Below, in pieces: positions 35,590 to 46,184 of a stretch of DNA of 64,000 nucleotides (position 1 is its first letter; every line of letters starts with the position of its first letter). The stretch comes from Mesocentrotus franciscanus. Taxonomy: Eukaryota > Echinodermata > Echinoidea > Camarodonta > Strongylocentrotidae. A program made the translations under genes and the position numbers. The notes under the pieces were generated by a model. The model was not told the DNA's origin. It was given only the letters and a program-made list of their open reading frames with translations, and did not search any database. Where the stretch lies: positions 61,378,605-61,442,604 of the forward strand of contig CP137666.1 of the NCBI GenBank assembly GCA_037976565.1, written 5' to 3'.

Positions 35590-35703
35590 TTTTATTATTA
35601 TTATTATTAACATTATTAATATGATTATTATTTTTTATCATTATTGTTAATATTATTATCATCATTATTATTACTATTTTTATTATTATTAGTATTAGTA
35701 TTA

Positions 35704-35747
<44 letters not shown>

Positions 35748-35789
35748 ATCATTATTATTTTTACTGTGTGTGTGTGTGTGGGGGGGGGG
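35590..35789. repeat. (ATT)n tract with (TG)n and G-run
   Basis: Imperfect ATT/TTA repeats (35590-35760), then (TG)n at about 35764-35780 and a G-run to 35789. The long minus-strand frame across this region (35480-35911) is an isoleucine/asparagine-rich artefact of the repeat. Confidence 0.9.
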
Positions 35790-36429
35790 AACATCGATCG
35801 ACAGGGGCATGTGTCACTCGAGCCCACTTTTGATACAACACTGTAGGGTTTATCATCCATGTGAGGCGTTGCCTGACGGAATGAAGCAGTTTCGATGGCC
35901 GGTAACAACATATTTATTTATAATTTTCTATCATTAATAATGTGCTCATTAAGAAAGGCAGATGAATGACTAAATTTGTACTGAGTCGGATCAGATGCCG
36001 ATGAAATGCAGGCATAGTGGTCTGCTTTGTTTGCTGAATTTCATTAACCTTCAAAATCTGTTGTCTCTAGCTATATATACTAGAGTATTATCTATCATGG
36101 ATATGGTTTAAGAGAACCCGCTTTTCTTTGTGTTTATCATCCACTCCACCATCAACTTGGTTGTGTATTATTATCATTTATAATCATCCAATGTTTAATT
36201 GAATGTAATGACAATACTTTACATATTGAAACATGATGTACAGGTATTATAAACTAATTTAGTACATGCATTGTAAACATAGTAAAGTTTAAATCACTAC
36301 ATACATTTCACAATTTGAATCAAACATTAGAGAAAAATGCAGAACAATAAGCATTTTGGGGTTCCGTTACATTCAAAATAGTGTTTTATACCACATATAC
36401 ACATTCCTACCTTCCGGACAATTGATGAT
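35790..36429. other. Intergenic DNA, nothing recognised
   Basis: AT-rich; no feature seen. Confidence 0.5.
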
Positions 36430-36512
<83 letters not shown>

Positions 36513-36541
36513 AAATAATAATAACAATAATAATGATAGTA

Positions 36542-36599
<58 letters not shown>

Positions 36600-37060
36600 A
36601 AATAATAATAATACAAATAATAATAATGATAAATACTTATAAAGCGCACTTATCTAATAACTTACTCAAGGCGCTATACAAAACAAAATACACAAATCTT
36701 TTTCCAGAACTTTAACAACATAATATCATTAGTAACTCTGAGTAAATAAAACCTTTTAAACATGTTTCTGAAAGGTTTCTAGGCATTGAATGTTTCGAAT
36801 GTCACTTGGCAGCTTGTTCTAGAGGACTGGTGCAACATGCACAAATGCACGATCCCCATAATGGGTGGTTCGGGTTCTGGGGACTTCTAGGATGGTAGAG
36901 GCAGAAGAACGGAGTGAGTAATGGGATTGCTTTATGGCGAGGAGACCTTTCAGGTATTCAGGAGCAGTATTGTGGAGTGCCTTATAAAGAATAGCGTTAG
37001 GATTTTGCATTCAATCCGTTTTTGAACTGGGAGCCAGTGGTAATTGATCTAATACTAAGC
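36430..37060 (-). pseudogene. LINE reverse-transcriptase C-terminal remnant with 3' tail
   Basis: On the minus strand, from about 37050, one frame reads 'YHWLPVQKRIECKILTL'. After a frameshift near 36990, another reads 'YKALHNTAPEYLKGLL', then 'YSLRSSAS', 'RTTHYGDRAFVHVAPVL', a TAG stop where tryptophan is expected, 'NKLPSDIRNIQC' and 'ETFQKHV'. This order (LPxxxRI, YKALHNTAPxYL, YSLRSS, WNKLPxxIR) is the C-terminal region downstream of the RT domain in CR1/L2/Jockey-like LINEs. The 3' end is 'agcgccttgagtaagttatt...gcgctttataagtattta', then a long (ATT)n (36620-36430). It has a frameshift and at least two stops and is 5' truncated. Confidence 0.85.
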
Positions 37061-37327
37061 TTAACAACTTGAGACAACTTGATGCGATAACACAAAATAA
37101 TCCATTTGACAGTAAGCACAATGCATAGTTTAACATAGGGGGGTAATTTTAGTACTGTCCCCTAAAATCATACGATGTATGTACTCTGTATTACTGACAT
37201 GATTCCCTCAGAGCACGCTAAAAATTGAAACATTATCTTTGCTAAAATATCTTTGAACATTATGAATGAGCACGTGCCTCGATTACGAGAAAGGATATAA
37301 GCGGTAATAACATGTCACTCTTGACTA
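37061..37327. other. Intergenic DNA, nothing recognised
   Basis: Spacer between the LINE remnant and the next element. Confidence 0.5.
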
Positions 37328-38319
37328 CCTCAAACGGCTTTTGCTAAACACTCGAGTCGCGGCGCGCTAAAAAACACTCGGGTCACGGCTTGCTGGGCCA
37401 ATTTTTTGTGATGGGGTCTTCAAATCGGCCCTACACGCTGGGAAAATCTTATCTTAAATTAGCGACTGTTTTTAACCATTTTCCAATGGGGGTGCGTGGG
37501 GAAATTTACTTAAAAAAGAAGTTGGAAGTTGCGATAGTTTTTGTTAATGATAGAAAAATAAGAAGACAAGAATTAAGGTTGACATTAGGAAAGACAAAAT
37601 ACTAGGTGGATAAAGTGGATTTTAGAGAAAGTGTTATAGGGCCTACTACAAGGGAATATGATAGGCCTATTAATAGGATGGAAACAAGGAAGAATGGAAA
37701 GAGTGAGAAGATGAATTGCAGAAAATAAAGAATTACATTGTAGGCCTAGAAGAAAAGAGGAATGAAGGGGGAAAATGAAGGGAGAGAAAAATTTAAAGAT
37801 GTAGAAGAACGATTTTAAAAAAAATGGCATAAGAAAACATGAGGTGATAGGGGAACCCAACAAAGAATATCGTAATGATTACATGATGGAATTATTAACA
37901 AAAAATGAAGGGGGAATGAAAGGACAAAAATTAATAAAAACAGAGAAACTACGACAGAGGGCAGAAATACGATTAAGAAGTTATAGCAGAAGGAATTCAA
38001 GAAATGGATGGTAGAAGAATCAAAGGTAAAGATATACATATATAAAGGATGATAGAAGAGGTGAAAGGAGGACAAATGCGAGGGATGTGACGAGAGGATT
38101 AAAGAAAGATTGAAATGATAAACGATACAAAGACCCTTCTATTGTCGATAATTTCAAATCTCTTCTTCAATAAAAATTTCCCCCTTATAAAGCCGATTTG
38201 AAGACACCATTAAAAAAAATTGGTCCAGCGAGCCGTGACCCGAGTGTTTTTCAGCGCGCCGCGACCCGAGTGTTTTTCAGCGCGCCGCGACCCGAGTGTT
38301 TAGTAAAAGCCCCTCAAAC
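37328..38319. mobile_element. Inverted-repeat transposon, non-autonomous, 8-bp TSD
   Basis: The element 37336-38311 (976 bp) is flanked by perfect 8-bp 'cctcaaac' copies (37328-37335, 38312-38319). TIRs start 'ggcttttgctaaacactcg' (left) and the inverse 'cgagtgtttagtaaaagcc' (right). The left arm has two units of the CACTCGGGTC.CGGCGCGCT type; the right arm has three ('cagcgcgccgcgacccgagt', about 27 bp each). The arms go on with 'gggccaattttttgtgatgg' and 'tcttcaaatcggc', mirrored at about 38190-38225. The interior (37540-38100) is strongly purine-rich on + and codes for nothing convincing. The 8-bp duplication fits hAT or P-like elements, or a MULE variant. Confidence 0.8.
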
Positions 38320-39710
38320 TCCCTAATTTCTTGTTCGCTTGAATCATGCAACGATTGATAAGAAATTCATAATAAAGCATATGTTTACGGTTTCGATTTC
38401 AGACAATGCCTTCGGCTTAATTATCAGGGGAATGAGCAATACGGCAAAGTTTCCCCGCTCGTACAATATAAAATCATAAAAGTGCCCAAGGACTTAGTGG
38501 TGGATCAGGGACTTTTGAATAAGTAGGGGTGTGCGTGTCTTCGGTGTGCGAAACTTCGTCTGTGTTCCTAAGGAGTTGGCAACAAAAAAAGCACGTGCTC
38601 AAAATTCTATGCCTGCGTACTACTATCTGAGCCAGCCAGAAAACACAGAGCAGAGTCAGAAGAACATACGCTATGGTGTTACTAACTGAAACCAAGTTGG
38701 CCAAACTCTGTGTATAGATGGCTCTGATACGAACGAGGCGGGGGCGCCCCATCAACCCTTTAATTCGACTCTGAAATCATGGCAGACGAAGTTGTTTTCT
38801 AATTGTTGGAAGTCCGGATGGAAAAACATGAGAACATCAACCTATTTACGTCCTGAAGACGGAAAGTATGAGAGCCGTGGGCGACTGTCTGTTGTGGAGG
38901 TGGAATATCTAATTTTCCCGCAATCCCGATCATTTATTGCGAAATATTCACCGAGATAATGGATATTGCTGAAATTATTTTATCCCTTTGATTGGGAAGT
39001 ATTTTTGTATACCGTACTTTATACTTGAAAAGGCATGCATGAAAATCTTTTTTGTTGTTGTTTCGATTTGAAAATTTTGGCATGGCAATCAAGAGGGACC
39101 GAAAAGTTAGGAAAGGCACGTTAAAAGACACCTAGTCACCTCAGAGTTGAGATTAGATTATGTAAAACACCATTTATAATTGTGCTGATTGACGTAACGA
39201 CAGGGACACGACGGCACGAATGCCCCCATCATAATATATGCAGGGGGATCGGTCTCACAAGGTGGATACAATGCGAGAGAACATGACAACCGACATGACA
39301 ATCGACATGACACCCCCTTTCCCATGACACCGAGGTCCCTTTAATGGCTGGACTCATACTCTCATAGTGAATTGAGAGAGATATTTGCGACACGCGCATC
39401 TACGCGTACGCGAGATGGATCATAGGTTAAATCACGTTGCCCTAAGTAGGTCCCTCCCACGTACAATAACTATGAGAGAAAACTATTTATGAGCTTCATG
39501 GAATGCCTGACCAATCAGAAGCAATTCCGACGACGTAACTATCTCTTTCACGCCACAGTTGGAAGTAATCTAGGCTTCGTAGTTACATTTCAAAACAAGA
39601 ATGGTCTTTAAAATGTCGTCCTTGAAAAATAAAATTATGAAATTCCCCGTCATCTTGATTAGTCGACTTGTTAACTAGGAAAATGATAAGTTGACTGATA
39701 AATTTCGAAT
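38320..39710. other. Intergenic DNA with the second 38-bp repeat copy
   Basis: 38691-38728 matches 29217-29254. Around 39230-39330 a phrase 'aaggtggatacaatgcgaga' resembles the 7665-7903 repeat family faintly. No gene. Confidence 0.45.
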
Positions 39711-40764
39711 TTTGAATTGAATTTATTCATTAACCACCATGGAAACCATAGAAACAAAAATATATAAATATACAAGGACAATGTCAATATAACATAAATA
39801 TAAACATGACATGAATTAAAATACATGTTCTACAGCGATATACATTATAAAAAACAAATAGTTATAAGTAAATGTTGTGTCAAGAGTAAAACAATAAATG
39901 ACTATCTACAATGAGTTTGTAATCGATGGTAAAATAGAGTCAGAAATAGCACATGTGCTAGTCGAGCCTGACTCTCGTTATCTAAAGCCTAAAATAAAGT
40001 AAAATAAGAATACATGATGGGTTTCCAAATCCTATAAATAAGATTTGTGTATAATATTACAATCCAAACAACCAAACTGGTTGCGTAATATATACCAGAC
40101 TGGTTGTTACAAAGTTATAATTCGTGGTTTTCATCTAAGAGTAATTTTGTGAGCTTTTAAAGAAAGGAGGTTCTTGATCTCTCCATTCTTAGATCAGTAG
40201 GAAGCATATATTCCAAAAATTACTTCTAACAAACGAAAATTTCCTTGGTCTGTTTTGAATAAAGGAAGACGTAATTGTCGACCCGATTTTTTTGTCTTGT
40301 GGAATATTCATGTTGTATCATACTGCTATAATGTTTTTAGGAATGAGGTAATCGTTCATTTATCATATCAAACACAAAATTACAAATAGATAGTTTATAC
40401 AATATGAAAACATTCAGCAATTGGAGGACATGAAACAGTGCATTTAATATTATGAGTACGATGTGTCTTTAAAAGTGATAGCAGGTACAGCCATATTTTG
40501 AGTATAAAATACACAATTCAAGTGTGATTTATAAGTACTACCCCAAACCTCGATGCCATATGTAATATGTGGCTGTATTAGAGCTTTATTGGTAGGTTTG
40601 GTAAACTATTTTATGAATGTATGCATATAAAGCGAACAACGCATTTAACGTCCGATCGAAGGGATTGGGTGCAATAAAAAGGTGCTCTGACGTTGGTGGT
40701 TGGGTGTGATCTTGTATTGACTGCCGTCGGCAAATTGGAAACGGTTGCTTTGTTATTGACAATG
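39711..40764 (-). pseudogene. LINE reverse-transcriptase end and 3' UTR, decayed
   Basis: Minus strand. At about 40587-40541 the translation is 'KALIQPHITYGIEVWGS', followed by 'TYKSHLN', the RT palm/thumb segment usual in CR1/Jockey-like LINEs. Later come 'PPIAECFHIV', stop, and (about 40310-40170) 'NRPRKFSFVRSNFWNICF', the counterpart of a WNxLP segment. Many stops and frame changes interrupt it. The 3' UTR runs to 'aattcaaaattcgaaattta' at about 39700-39720 with an ATTGAAT-type end. The 5' truncation point abuts an (AAT)n tract near 40765. Different from the 36430-37060 family by its tail. Confidence 0.75.
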
Positions 40765-40767
40765 TTG

Positions 40768-40798
<31 letters not shown>

Positions 40799-40942
40799 AA
40801 TAACAATAACATAATATTAATAATGATAATAATAATAATGAAAATTATGATAATAATAATGATATTAATGATAATTAAAGAAAAAAGAAAATACCGATTT
40901 CTTATATAGCGCTTTACCATTAACTGACCAAAGCGCTTACAG
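40765..40942 (-). mobile_element. SINE/LINE 3' tail fragment
   Basis: An (AAT)n tract (40766-40870, imperfect) precedes 'cgatttcttatatagcgctt...gaccaaagcgcttacag'. This is the same tail motif as the SINEs and the 36430 LINE, reading on the minus strand. The head is missing; the next SINE's own tail starts directly after it, so one element may have inserted into the other. Confidence 0.55.
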
Positions 40943-41307
40943 TATAATAATAATAATAATAATAATAATACATGACATTTATAACGCGCCTAATACTTTG
41001 TGTCTTGGTGCAGTATATATTATTATGACCCCGATCATTGGATTCAATTGCTTTTCTGTACATTATAGTGCACATTCTCCACTCTTTAGGAGCATTCTGT
41101 CCAGTCGCCTTTTTACGGGCGCGCACATGCTATTCCAACCACAGTGACGTTCGCATCCTACCAGGTACCCAATTTACACCTGGGTGGAGAGGAGCAATGT
41201 AGATAAAATGCCTTGCTCAAGGACATAAGTGCCATTCCGGAGCTCGAACCCACAATCTTTGTATTTTCAGTCAAGTGATTAAAGCACTCGACTACGACAC
41301 CTCTACA
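40943..41307 (-). mobile_element. tRNA-derived SINE, minus strand
   Basis: The head begins near 41305 on the minus strand as 'gaggtgtcgtagtcgagtgc'. The B-box equivalent is the inverse of 'agctcgaaccc' (41241-41251), giving GGGTTCGAGCT. The family middle is 'caggtgtaaattgggtacct' (inverse of 41161-41180). The tail is + 'acatttataacgcgcc' plus (AAT)n at 40943-40970. The tail region contains about 150 bp not seen in the shorter copies. Confidence 0.75.
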
Positions 41308-42049
41308 ATGTTCAGAATATAAGAAGTTTATCTCTTGTTTCTTATTGCTTGTTTGCAAAGCTGGGTGAACGTACCTCCTGAAAATGATCCAGCAGCGTCC
41401 CTGCTTGTCATAAATATGGGATACATCTTCCTTGGCTCGCATTTATTTGAATGTTCATGGTATCTCTGTTCATCCTCTAGTGTATCCGACCGACCTCCCC
41501 CACACACACACAATTCCATAAATGTCACAAGAGTTTGTCCATCACATTTGTCGGTTAGTTTGGTCGGATACGTCCATTTAAATTGTTACAACAACGCTTC
41601 TAATTAGCAACAGAACTGTAATACCTATTTTTTTACTCCCTATTTATCGTGTTGATTGGAATTTCCAATAAGTTTGGTCATTTGAAATTGCATAATTCTC
41701 AAAAAGTAGATTTTTGCAGGCAAACCGCAGATAATCCCAGAAAATCACAATTGTTACGATGAATTGCTATTTTTGCGATAACCTGTTTAAAACTTTTGTG
41801 ATCTATAATGATTTAGATCAAAATTTGCAGTAAAGATGCATTTCCCCTAACTACGGTATACTGCGGTTTCCTGCGGCAAGATGCAAGATGACCGCGATAA
41901 CAAATTTCATTTTCCCGAGATAAGAGATTCAAAGGTATTTCTTGTGATATCCCGCTAGCCTGCGCTTTCGTGCGGTTGGATATATATAACCGCAGACATA
42001 TATACCTGTTTGCAGGGTGTGCAGCATTCCTGTAAGAACAGCTCGAGAG
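41308..42049. other. Intergenic DNA with small palindromes
   Basis: The stretch 41830-41990 repeats 'ctgcggtttcctgcgg' and contains 'gcggttggatatatataacc' with a 6-bp stem (gcggtt/aaccgc). No gene; overlapping frames on both strands are chance. Confidence 0.45.
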
Positions 42050-42075
42050 GGAGAGAAAAAGAAGCAGAGAGAGCA

Positions 42076-42115
<40 letters not shown>

Positions 42116-42152
42116 AGAGAGAAAAAGAGAGAGGAAACAGAGAGAGAGCGAG
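42050..42152. repeat. (GA)n microsatellite
   Basis: Mostly pure GA with aaag interruptions, on the + strand. It produces arginine/glutamate-rich and serine/leucine-rich false frames on the two strands. Confidence 0.9.
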
Positions 42153-42175
42153 AGACGGCGTGGGCTGGGGAAGAT

Positions 42176-42652
42176 TTAAAGGTACTATGTCCCATTTGCA
42201 GGCCAAAAAAAAATGAAAAGGTTAAATTCCAAGAGCATTTGAAAGACAATACTAATTTAGAACTTCCCTCAAAACGAAAGGGCTTGAAAATGTCTGATTT
42301 TCATACCCTTGTATCGAATGGCCGTACGTTTTGTGCTGCACAAAGATTCAATCAGTTTAATTTTGGCCATTACAAGTAGTGGGTTATTGATGTAGACAAA
42401 TGCTCATGTACGTGTTACAGCTCATTTTATGTATGTTATTACAAAAGATAAAAAAGATGTCAGTCAGTCAGTCACTCAATAGTGTCTGACAGTGAAGTCT
42501 AGAAAGTAAACGGGTTTCCTTGCATAAGTTTAATACTAGGACACTGCTAACGTTTACATTTCACAGATAGGACATACATGACATATTCATAATTCCTGCA
42601 AAGTTCTACAGAATTTGATGTTGGCTGCAAACGGGACATAGTATACCTTTAA
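42176..42652. mobile_element. TTAA MITE, 477 bp
   Basis: TTAA at 42176-42179 and 42649-42652. The left terminus 'aggtactatgtcccatttgc' and inverted right terminus (AGGTATACTATGTCCCGTTTGCAGCC on the other strand) match over about 25 bp with a 2-bp indel. The interior has no ORF and includes a short (CAGT)n at about 42461-42472. Kolobok- or piggyBac-type by target site; the terminus differs from the other three TTAA elements here. Confidence 0.8.
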
Positions 42653-43429
42653 GAAGGAAACAAGGAAAGTCTGACAAATAAAACACACGATACGTTTTCA
42701 TAAGAAGTGAAGACAGTGTTTTAATCCCGCATGATATAACACGGGTCACGGGGTGTATGATTTATTTTTATACAAGCTTTAGTAAGATGTACACTTTATA
42801 GATATCTCAACAGTGCTCAATAAATCTTGTCATCTTAAGAAAAACAAAATCACCTTATGCATTCCGAAAGTCGTTTTCTTTAAAGTGTTGCTTTTTAGTG
42901 TTTAAATTTGTCATTAGCGGTGTGATGGATCTCTTTTACAAAATTTCAAAAGAAATTGATGAGGAGTTTCATTATCAAGGGATCTTTTTTTCGGGCCTAT
43001 CTATCTTGGAGGGAGATAGGTCTTGGACACTTTTTCACGCTGTCACTCTCAAAGGTACACGAGATCGCCCTTATTAAAGCAATCTTATCTCAGACTACCT
43101 TTAGATGTGGTACGAGACAGGTTTCTGGGCGCCAAGAAATAGAATTTGGATTTAGTGTAAATGGCCGGGGTACCGGTAGGCCTAACATACTAGTAGACTA
43201 TCGTGTTCCCCAAAATCAGCCAGAATATATACGCCGTATTCTGTAGATTCCAGAACATCCATGAGTACATACTTTAAAGAACAAACCGGGAGCGGACCGG
43301 GAGTATATTATCATGGCCTTCTGGTATTACACTTACCGCTAGGTGGCGCTTTAGGGCATGTAGACAGGTAAAAACAACAACAACACAGAATTGAATAAAG
43401 CATGTAGAGGTACAGAGATACACACAGTA
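42653..43429. other. Intergenic DNA, nothing recognised
   Basis: The 96-codon frame at 42956-43246 has no recognisable domain. No element ends seen. Confidence 0.5.
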
Positions 43430-43497
43430 CAGAGAAAGAGAGAGAAAGAGAGAGTGAGAGAGAGAGTGAGAAAGAGAGAGAGAGAGAATGAGAGAGT

Positions 43498-43557
<60 letters not shown>
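43430..43557. repeat. (GA)n microsatellite, longest in window
   Basis: About 128 bp of GA repeats, the last 55 bp uninterrupted. Length-polymorphic by expectation. Confidence 0.95.
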
Positions 43558-43560
<3 letters not shown>

Positions 43561-43952
43561 GATCAAGGTGGGGACGAAAGAGAGATCCGGAGGGGGAGGT
43601 TAACAAAAATTACTGCAAGCTTTATTGTTTCATGACAAGATTTTATGTCATTCCCATCATGTTCGAAGTGATTTTGACAAACAAATACAAAAAACAAGAA
43701 TTTTCATTTCGTGAGGAGAATAATCTCTCGGCTTGGGGTATCATACAGATAATACGACTCGAAATCAAATTTGCGGGCACTTTTTTTTTCTATACCTTAT
43801 CAAGAAGATTTGCTGACGACTTAAAAGCCTGAATTTGATATCTCTCCTTTCCATGTCTAGACAAAAAAATCAAGCATGAACCAATAAGCAGCTTAAAACA
43901 ATTTTTTTTAAACAGGAAAGTGATGGTTACTCCCCCCACACAAGTTTTATAT
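43558..43952. other. Intergenic DNA, nothing recognised
   Basis: No feature seen. Confidence 0.5.
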
Positions 43953-44010
43953 AAAGGATTTATTTATTTAAAGGATTTATTTATTTAAAGGATTTATTTA
44001 TTTAAAGGAT
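43953..44010. repeat. 17-bp minisatellite (3.5 copies)
   Basis: 'aaaggatttatttattt' repeated three times perfectly (43953, 43970, 43987), then a partial unit 'aaaggatc'. The identity of the units implies a recent expansion. Confidence 0.9.
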
Positions 44011-45614
44011 CTGATGAATGTAGTGTGTCTTGGACATTTTGCTTTCAAATGAAAAATGTAGTGTACCACAAACTCTTCATTTCATTATTCACTCTTTATT
44101 TCAAAATAGACTACTTCGATATTTTATCATCTTCCGCTGCGCTTTTGGAAATAAATTTATTTACAGTTATCCGCTACTAGAGCAATCTAAACTTTCTAAG
44201 TTGAAGGAAAGCCTTTGATCTACAATAAATTTAAAACAACTTTAAAGTAAGCACATGTTATGTATTTATTCACGGTCGACTATGTTCAGCCTGATGGCTG
44301 TTCTTCTGCAAGGCCCTGAATGCAGGGATAGATGACGTGACATCATCTTCAATCTTACAGGTGATTGCAGCCGGTGACGTATAGCATGAGTCCAGAAATT
44401 GAGGGACACAGGTTTCAAAGGAACGGGGGAAGGGGAGGGGAGGGGGGCACCGGTACTTAATATTCGATGGATGAAGAGTGATTTATCAAGGTAGTTCAAA
44501 AGGGGCTGGTGTGGGATTGGTCGTAGCGTTTTCTCACGATCCCTTATCGCCTTTTCTTTCTATTCCTTTCCATTTTCTTTCTGTTTTCGCCATTTGCTAG
44601 GTCCACGTGCCCCATCCTACCCGTAACTTCGTCACTGATTTGGAGGGGGAGGGGTAGCCTAAAAGTTTTGAGCGTCTTGTCATTACTTCATATATTTCGG
44701 GTTAGTGAGCCTTATCTATTTTAATGTTTGACTCATGATGTGAATGTATTATAGACCTTCATTGTTTATCCCTAAATATGCTTGATGTAAGTAATATAAT
44801 AAGTTATTCAGTATAAAAATGAAAAGAATTGTACATTATAAGGAATATGGGGGTGGGTTAATGGACATGCTCTGCACAGATGCGCCATTGTGGAGATTGT
44901 CAGAATATTTCAGTACGGATTGAACAGAAACTAGGCAACGCTCACCCCCTTTGCCTCCTCAGTAGATCTATGAAACAATATTATTATGACGATCTGATTC
45001 CTATAAATCTGTTTGGTTCATCGATAATGTCGCTCATGTTGTTTATCAATTGTTTCGAGACAAGCAATGGGGGATGGGGATAAAGACGCGGCATGGCGAA
45101 AGTTTTGTAAAACTTCAACCCATGTGAAGACCTGTCATGATATGTGTTGGTCAAAAGAAGAAGAAAAAGGGATAAATAGGGACGGGTGCCCCTTCTTGCC
45201 CTTAGAACATGTGGAACGTCCATACCCACCCCCATCCAGATTCTCTGCTCCATATGTGTGTCTCAGCAATGTAATGGAATACGTTCCATTACGTTCCAAA
45301 GGACGTCAATCATACACGAAAAACAATACAGAAATGTCTTGTTCATAGGGGAAGCGTTGGACTCAATACATTTTAGCTATCTTCTGATTAATAGATATAA
45401 TACCCGTGACCCAAATAATCGAATTGCCCCACCGGCGATCATCTGACCGGGTTGATATAAAGCCTGCTGAGATGTTGACAGCCGCTACAAAAGTACATGT
45501 TCTAACCAAATATAAGTAGTTCGTAATGTGAAGAAAAAGAGTAAAGAAATATCGTGGGCTTTGGTTTGTAAAAGTGATGAACCCCTTTGGCTTCATCAAT
45601 CGCTGTTTAAAAGA
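44011..45614. other. Intergenic DNA with a weak dispersed-repeat piece
   Basis: 44390-44640 has G-runs followed by a pyrimidine-rich stretch and 'cccgtaacttcgtcactg', a distant echo of the 1545/7665 repeat. Frames at 44880-45446 overlap on both strands without support. Confidence 0.4.
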
Positions 45615-45799
45615 ACGAGAGAGAGAGAGAGAGAGAGAGGGAGGCGAGAGGGGGAGAGGGAGAGAGGGGGAAGAGGGAGAGGGAGAGAGAGAGAGGGGAG
45701 AGGCGAGAGAGGAAGAGAGGCGAGAGAGGGGGAGAGGGAGAAAGGGAGAGAGGAAGAGGGGAGAGAGAGGGAGAGGGATAGAGGGAGAGTGGCGAGAAA
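45615..45799. repeat. GA/GGA-rich purine tract
   Basis: About 185 bp of gaga, ggga and ggcgaga on the + strand. The 164- and 107-codon frames across it are repeat artefacts (Arg/Glu/Gly on +, Ser/Leu/Pro on -). Confidence 0.95.
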
Positions 45800-45919
45800 G
45801 GACCGATGTTGTATTTTTTTTAACGGTCGCGCAGGATTGAAGAGAACGTAAAATCATTGTATTTATGGCTCGAGGAGAGAAATATTAAATTCGCCCATTA
45901 TACAAGATTCACATCTAGC

Positions 45920-45923
<4 letters not shown>
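45800..45923. other. Short spacer
   Basis: No feature seen. Confidence 0.4.
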
Positions 45924-45982
<59 letters not shown>

Positions 45983-46020
45983 GTATATTATATGTATTTA
46001 TATATGTATATATTTATATA
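45924..46020. repeat. (TA)n microsatellite
   Basis: Uninterrupted TA to about 45981, then interrupted TA/TG to 46020. Lies directly beside the hairpin that follows. Confidence 0.95.
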
Positions 46021-46037
46021 GATAAAAGGCGGGCTTA

Positions 46038-46184
46038 GATGTATTTTCACTCTAACTCAGGGCCTTATCCCACTGTGGCTCTTTCGGTGAGTATATAATG
46101 TACGGTAAAAAGTTACAAATGTTCTAACAACGCATCGAAAGAGGCACAGGGTGGGATAAGGACCTCCATGAAAATGTAGAAAGA
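46038..46184. mobile_element. Short hairpin element next to (TA)n
   Basis: 'gtattttcactctaactcag' then 'ggccttatcccactgtggct' (46041-46080) is mirrored by 'gaggcacagggtgggataag' and 'gacctccatgaaaatg' (46141-46176). The arms are about 45 bp with mismatches, around a roughly 55-bp loop. No ORF. MITE-like; the adjacent TA run could be its TA-rich target. Confidence 0.55.

Noticed and set aside
35480..35911. 143-codon minus-strand frame
   Set aside because: Ile/Asn-rich reading of the (ATT)n tract. The same applies to the frames at 36356-36715 and 36407-36649.
37585..38075. Hydrophobic minus-strand frames inside the 37336-38311 element
   Set aside because: Same purine-tract effect; no start context or transposase motif.
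45363..45857. 164-codon minus-strand frame, and 107- and 88-codon plus frames
   Set aside because: They translate the GA/GGA tract at 45615-45799 into Ser/Leu/Pro or Arg/Glu runs; low-complexity artefacts.
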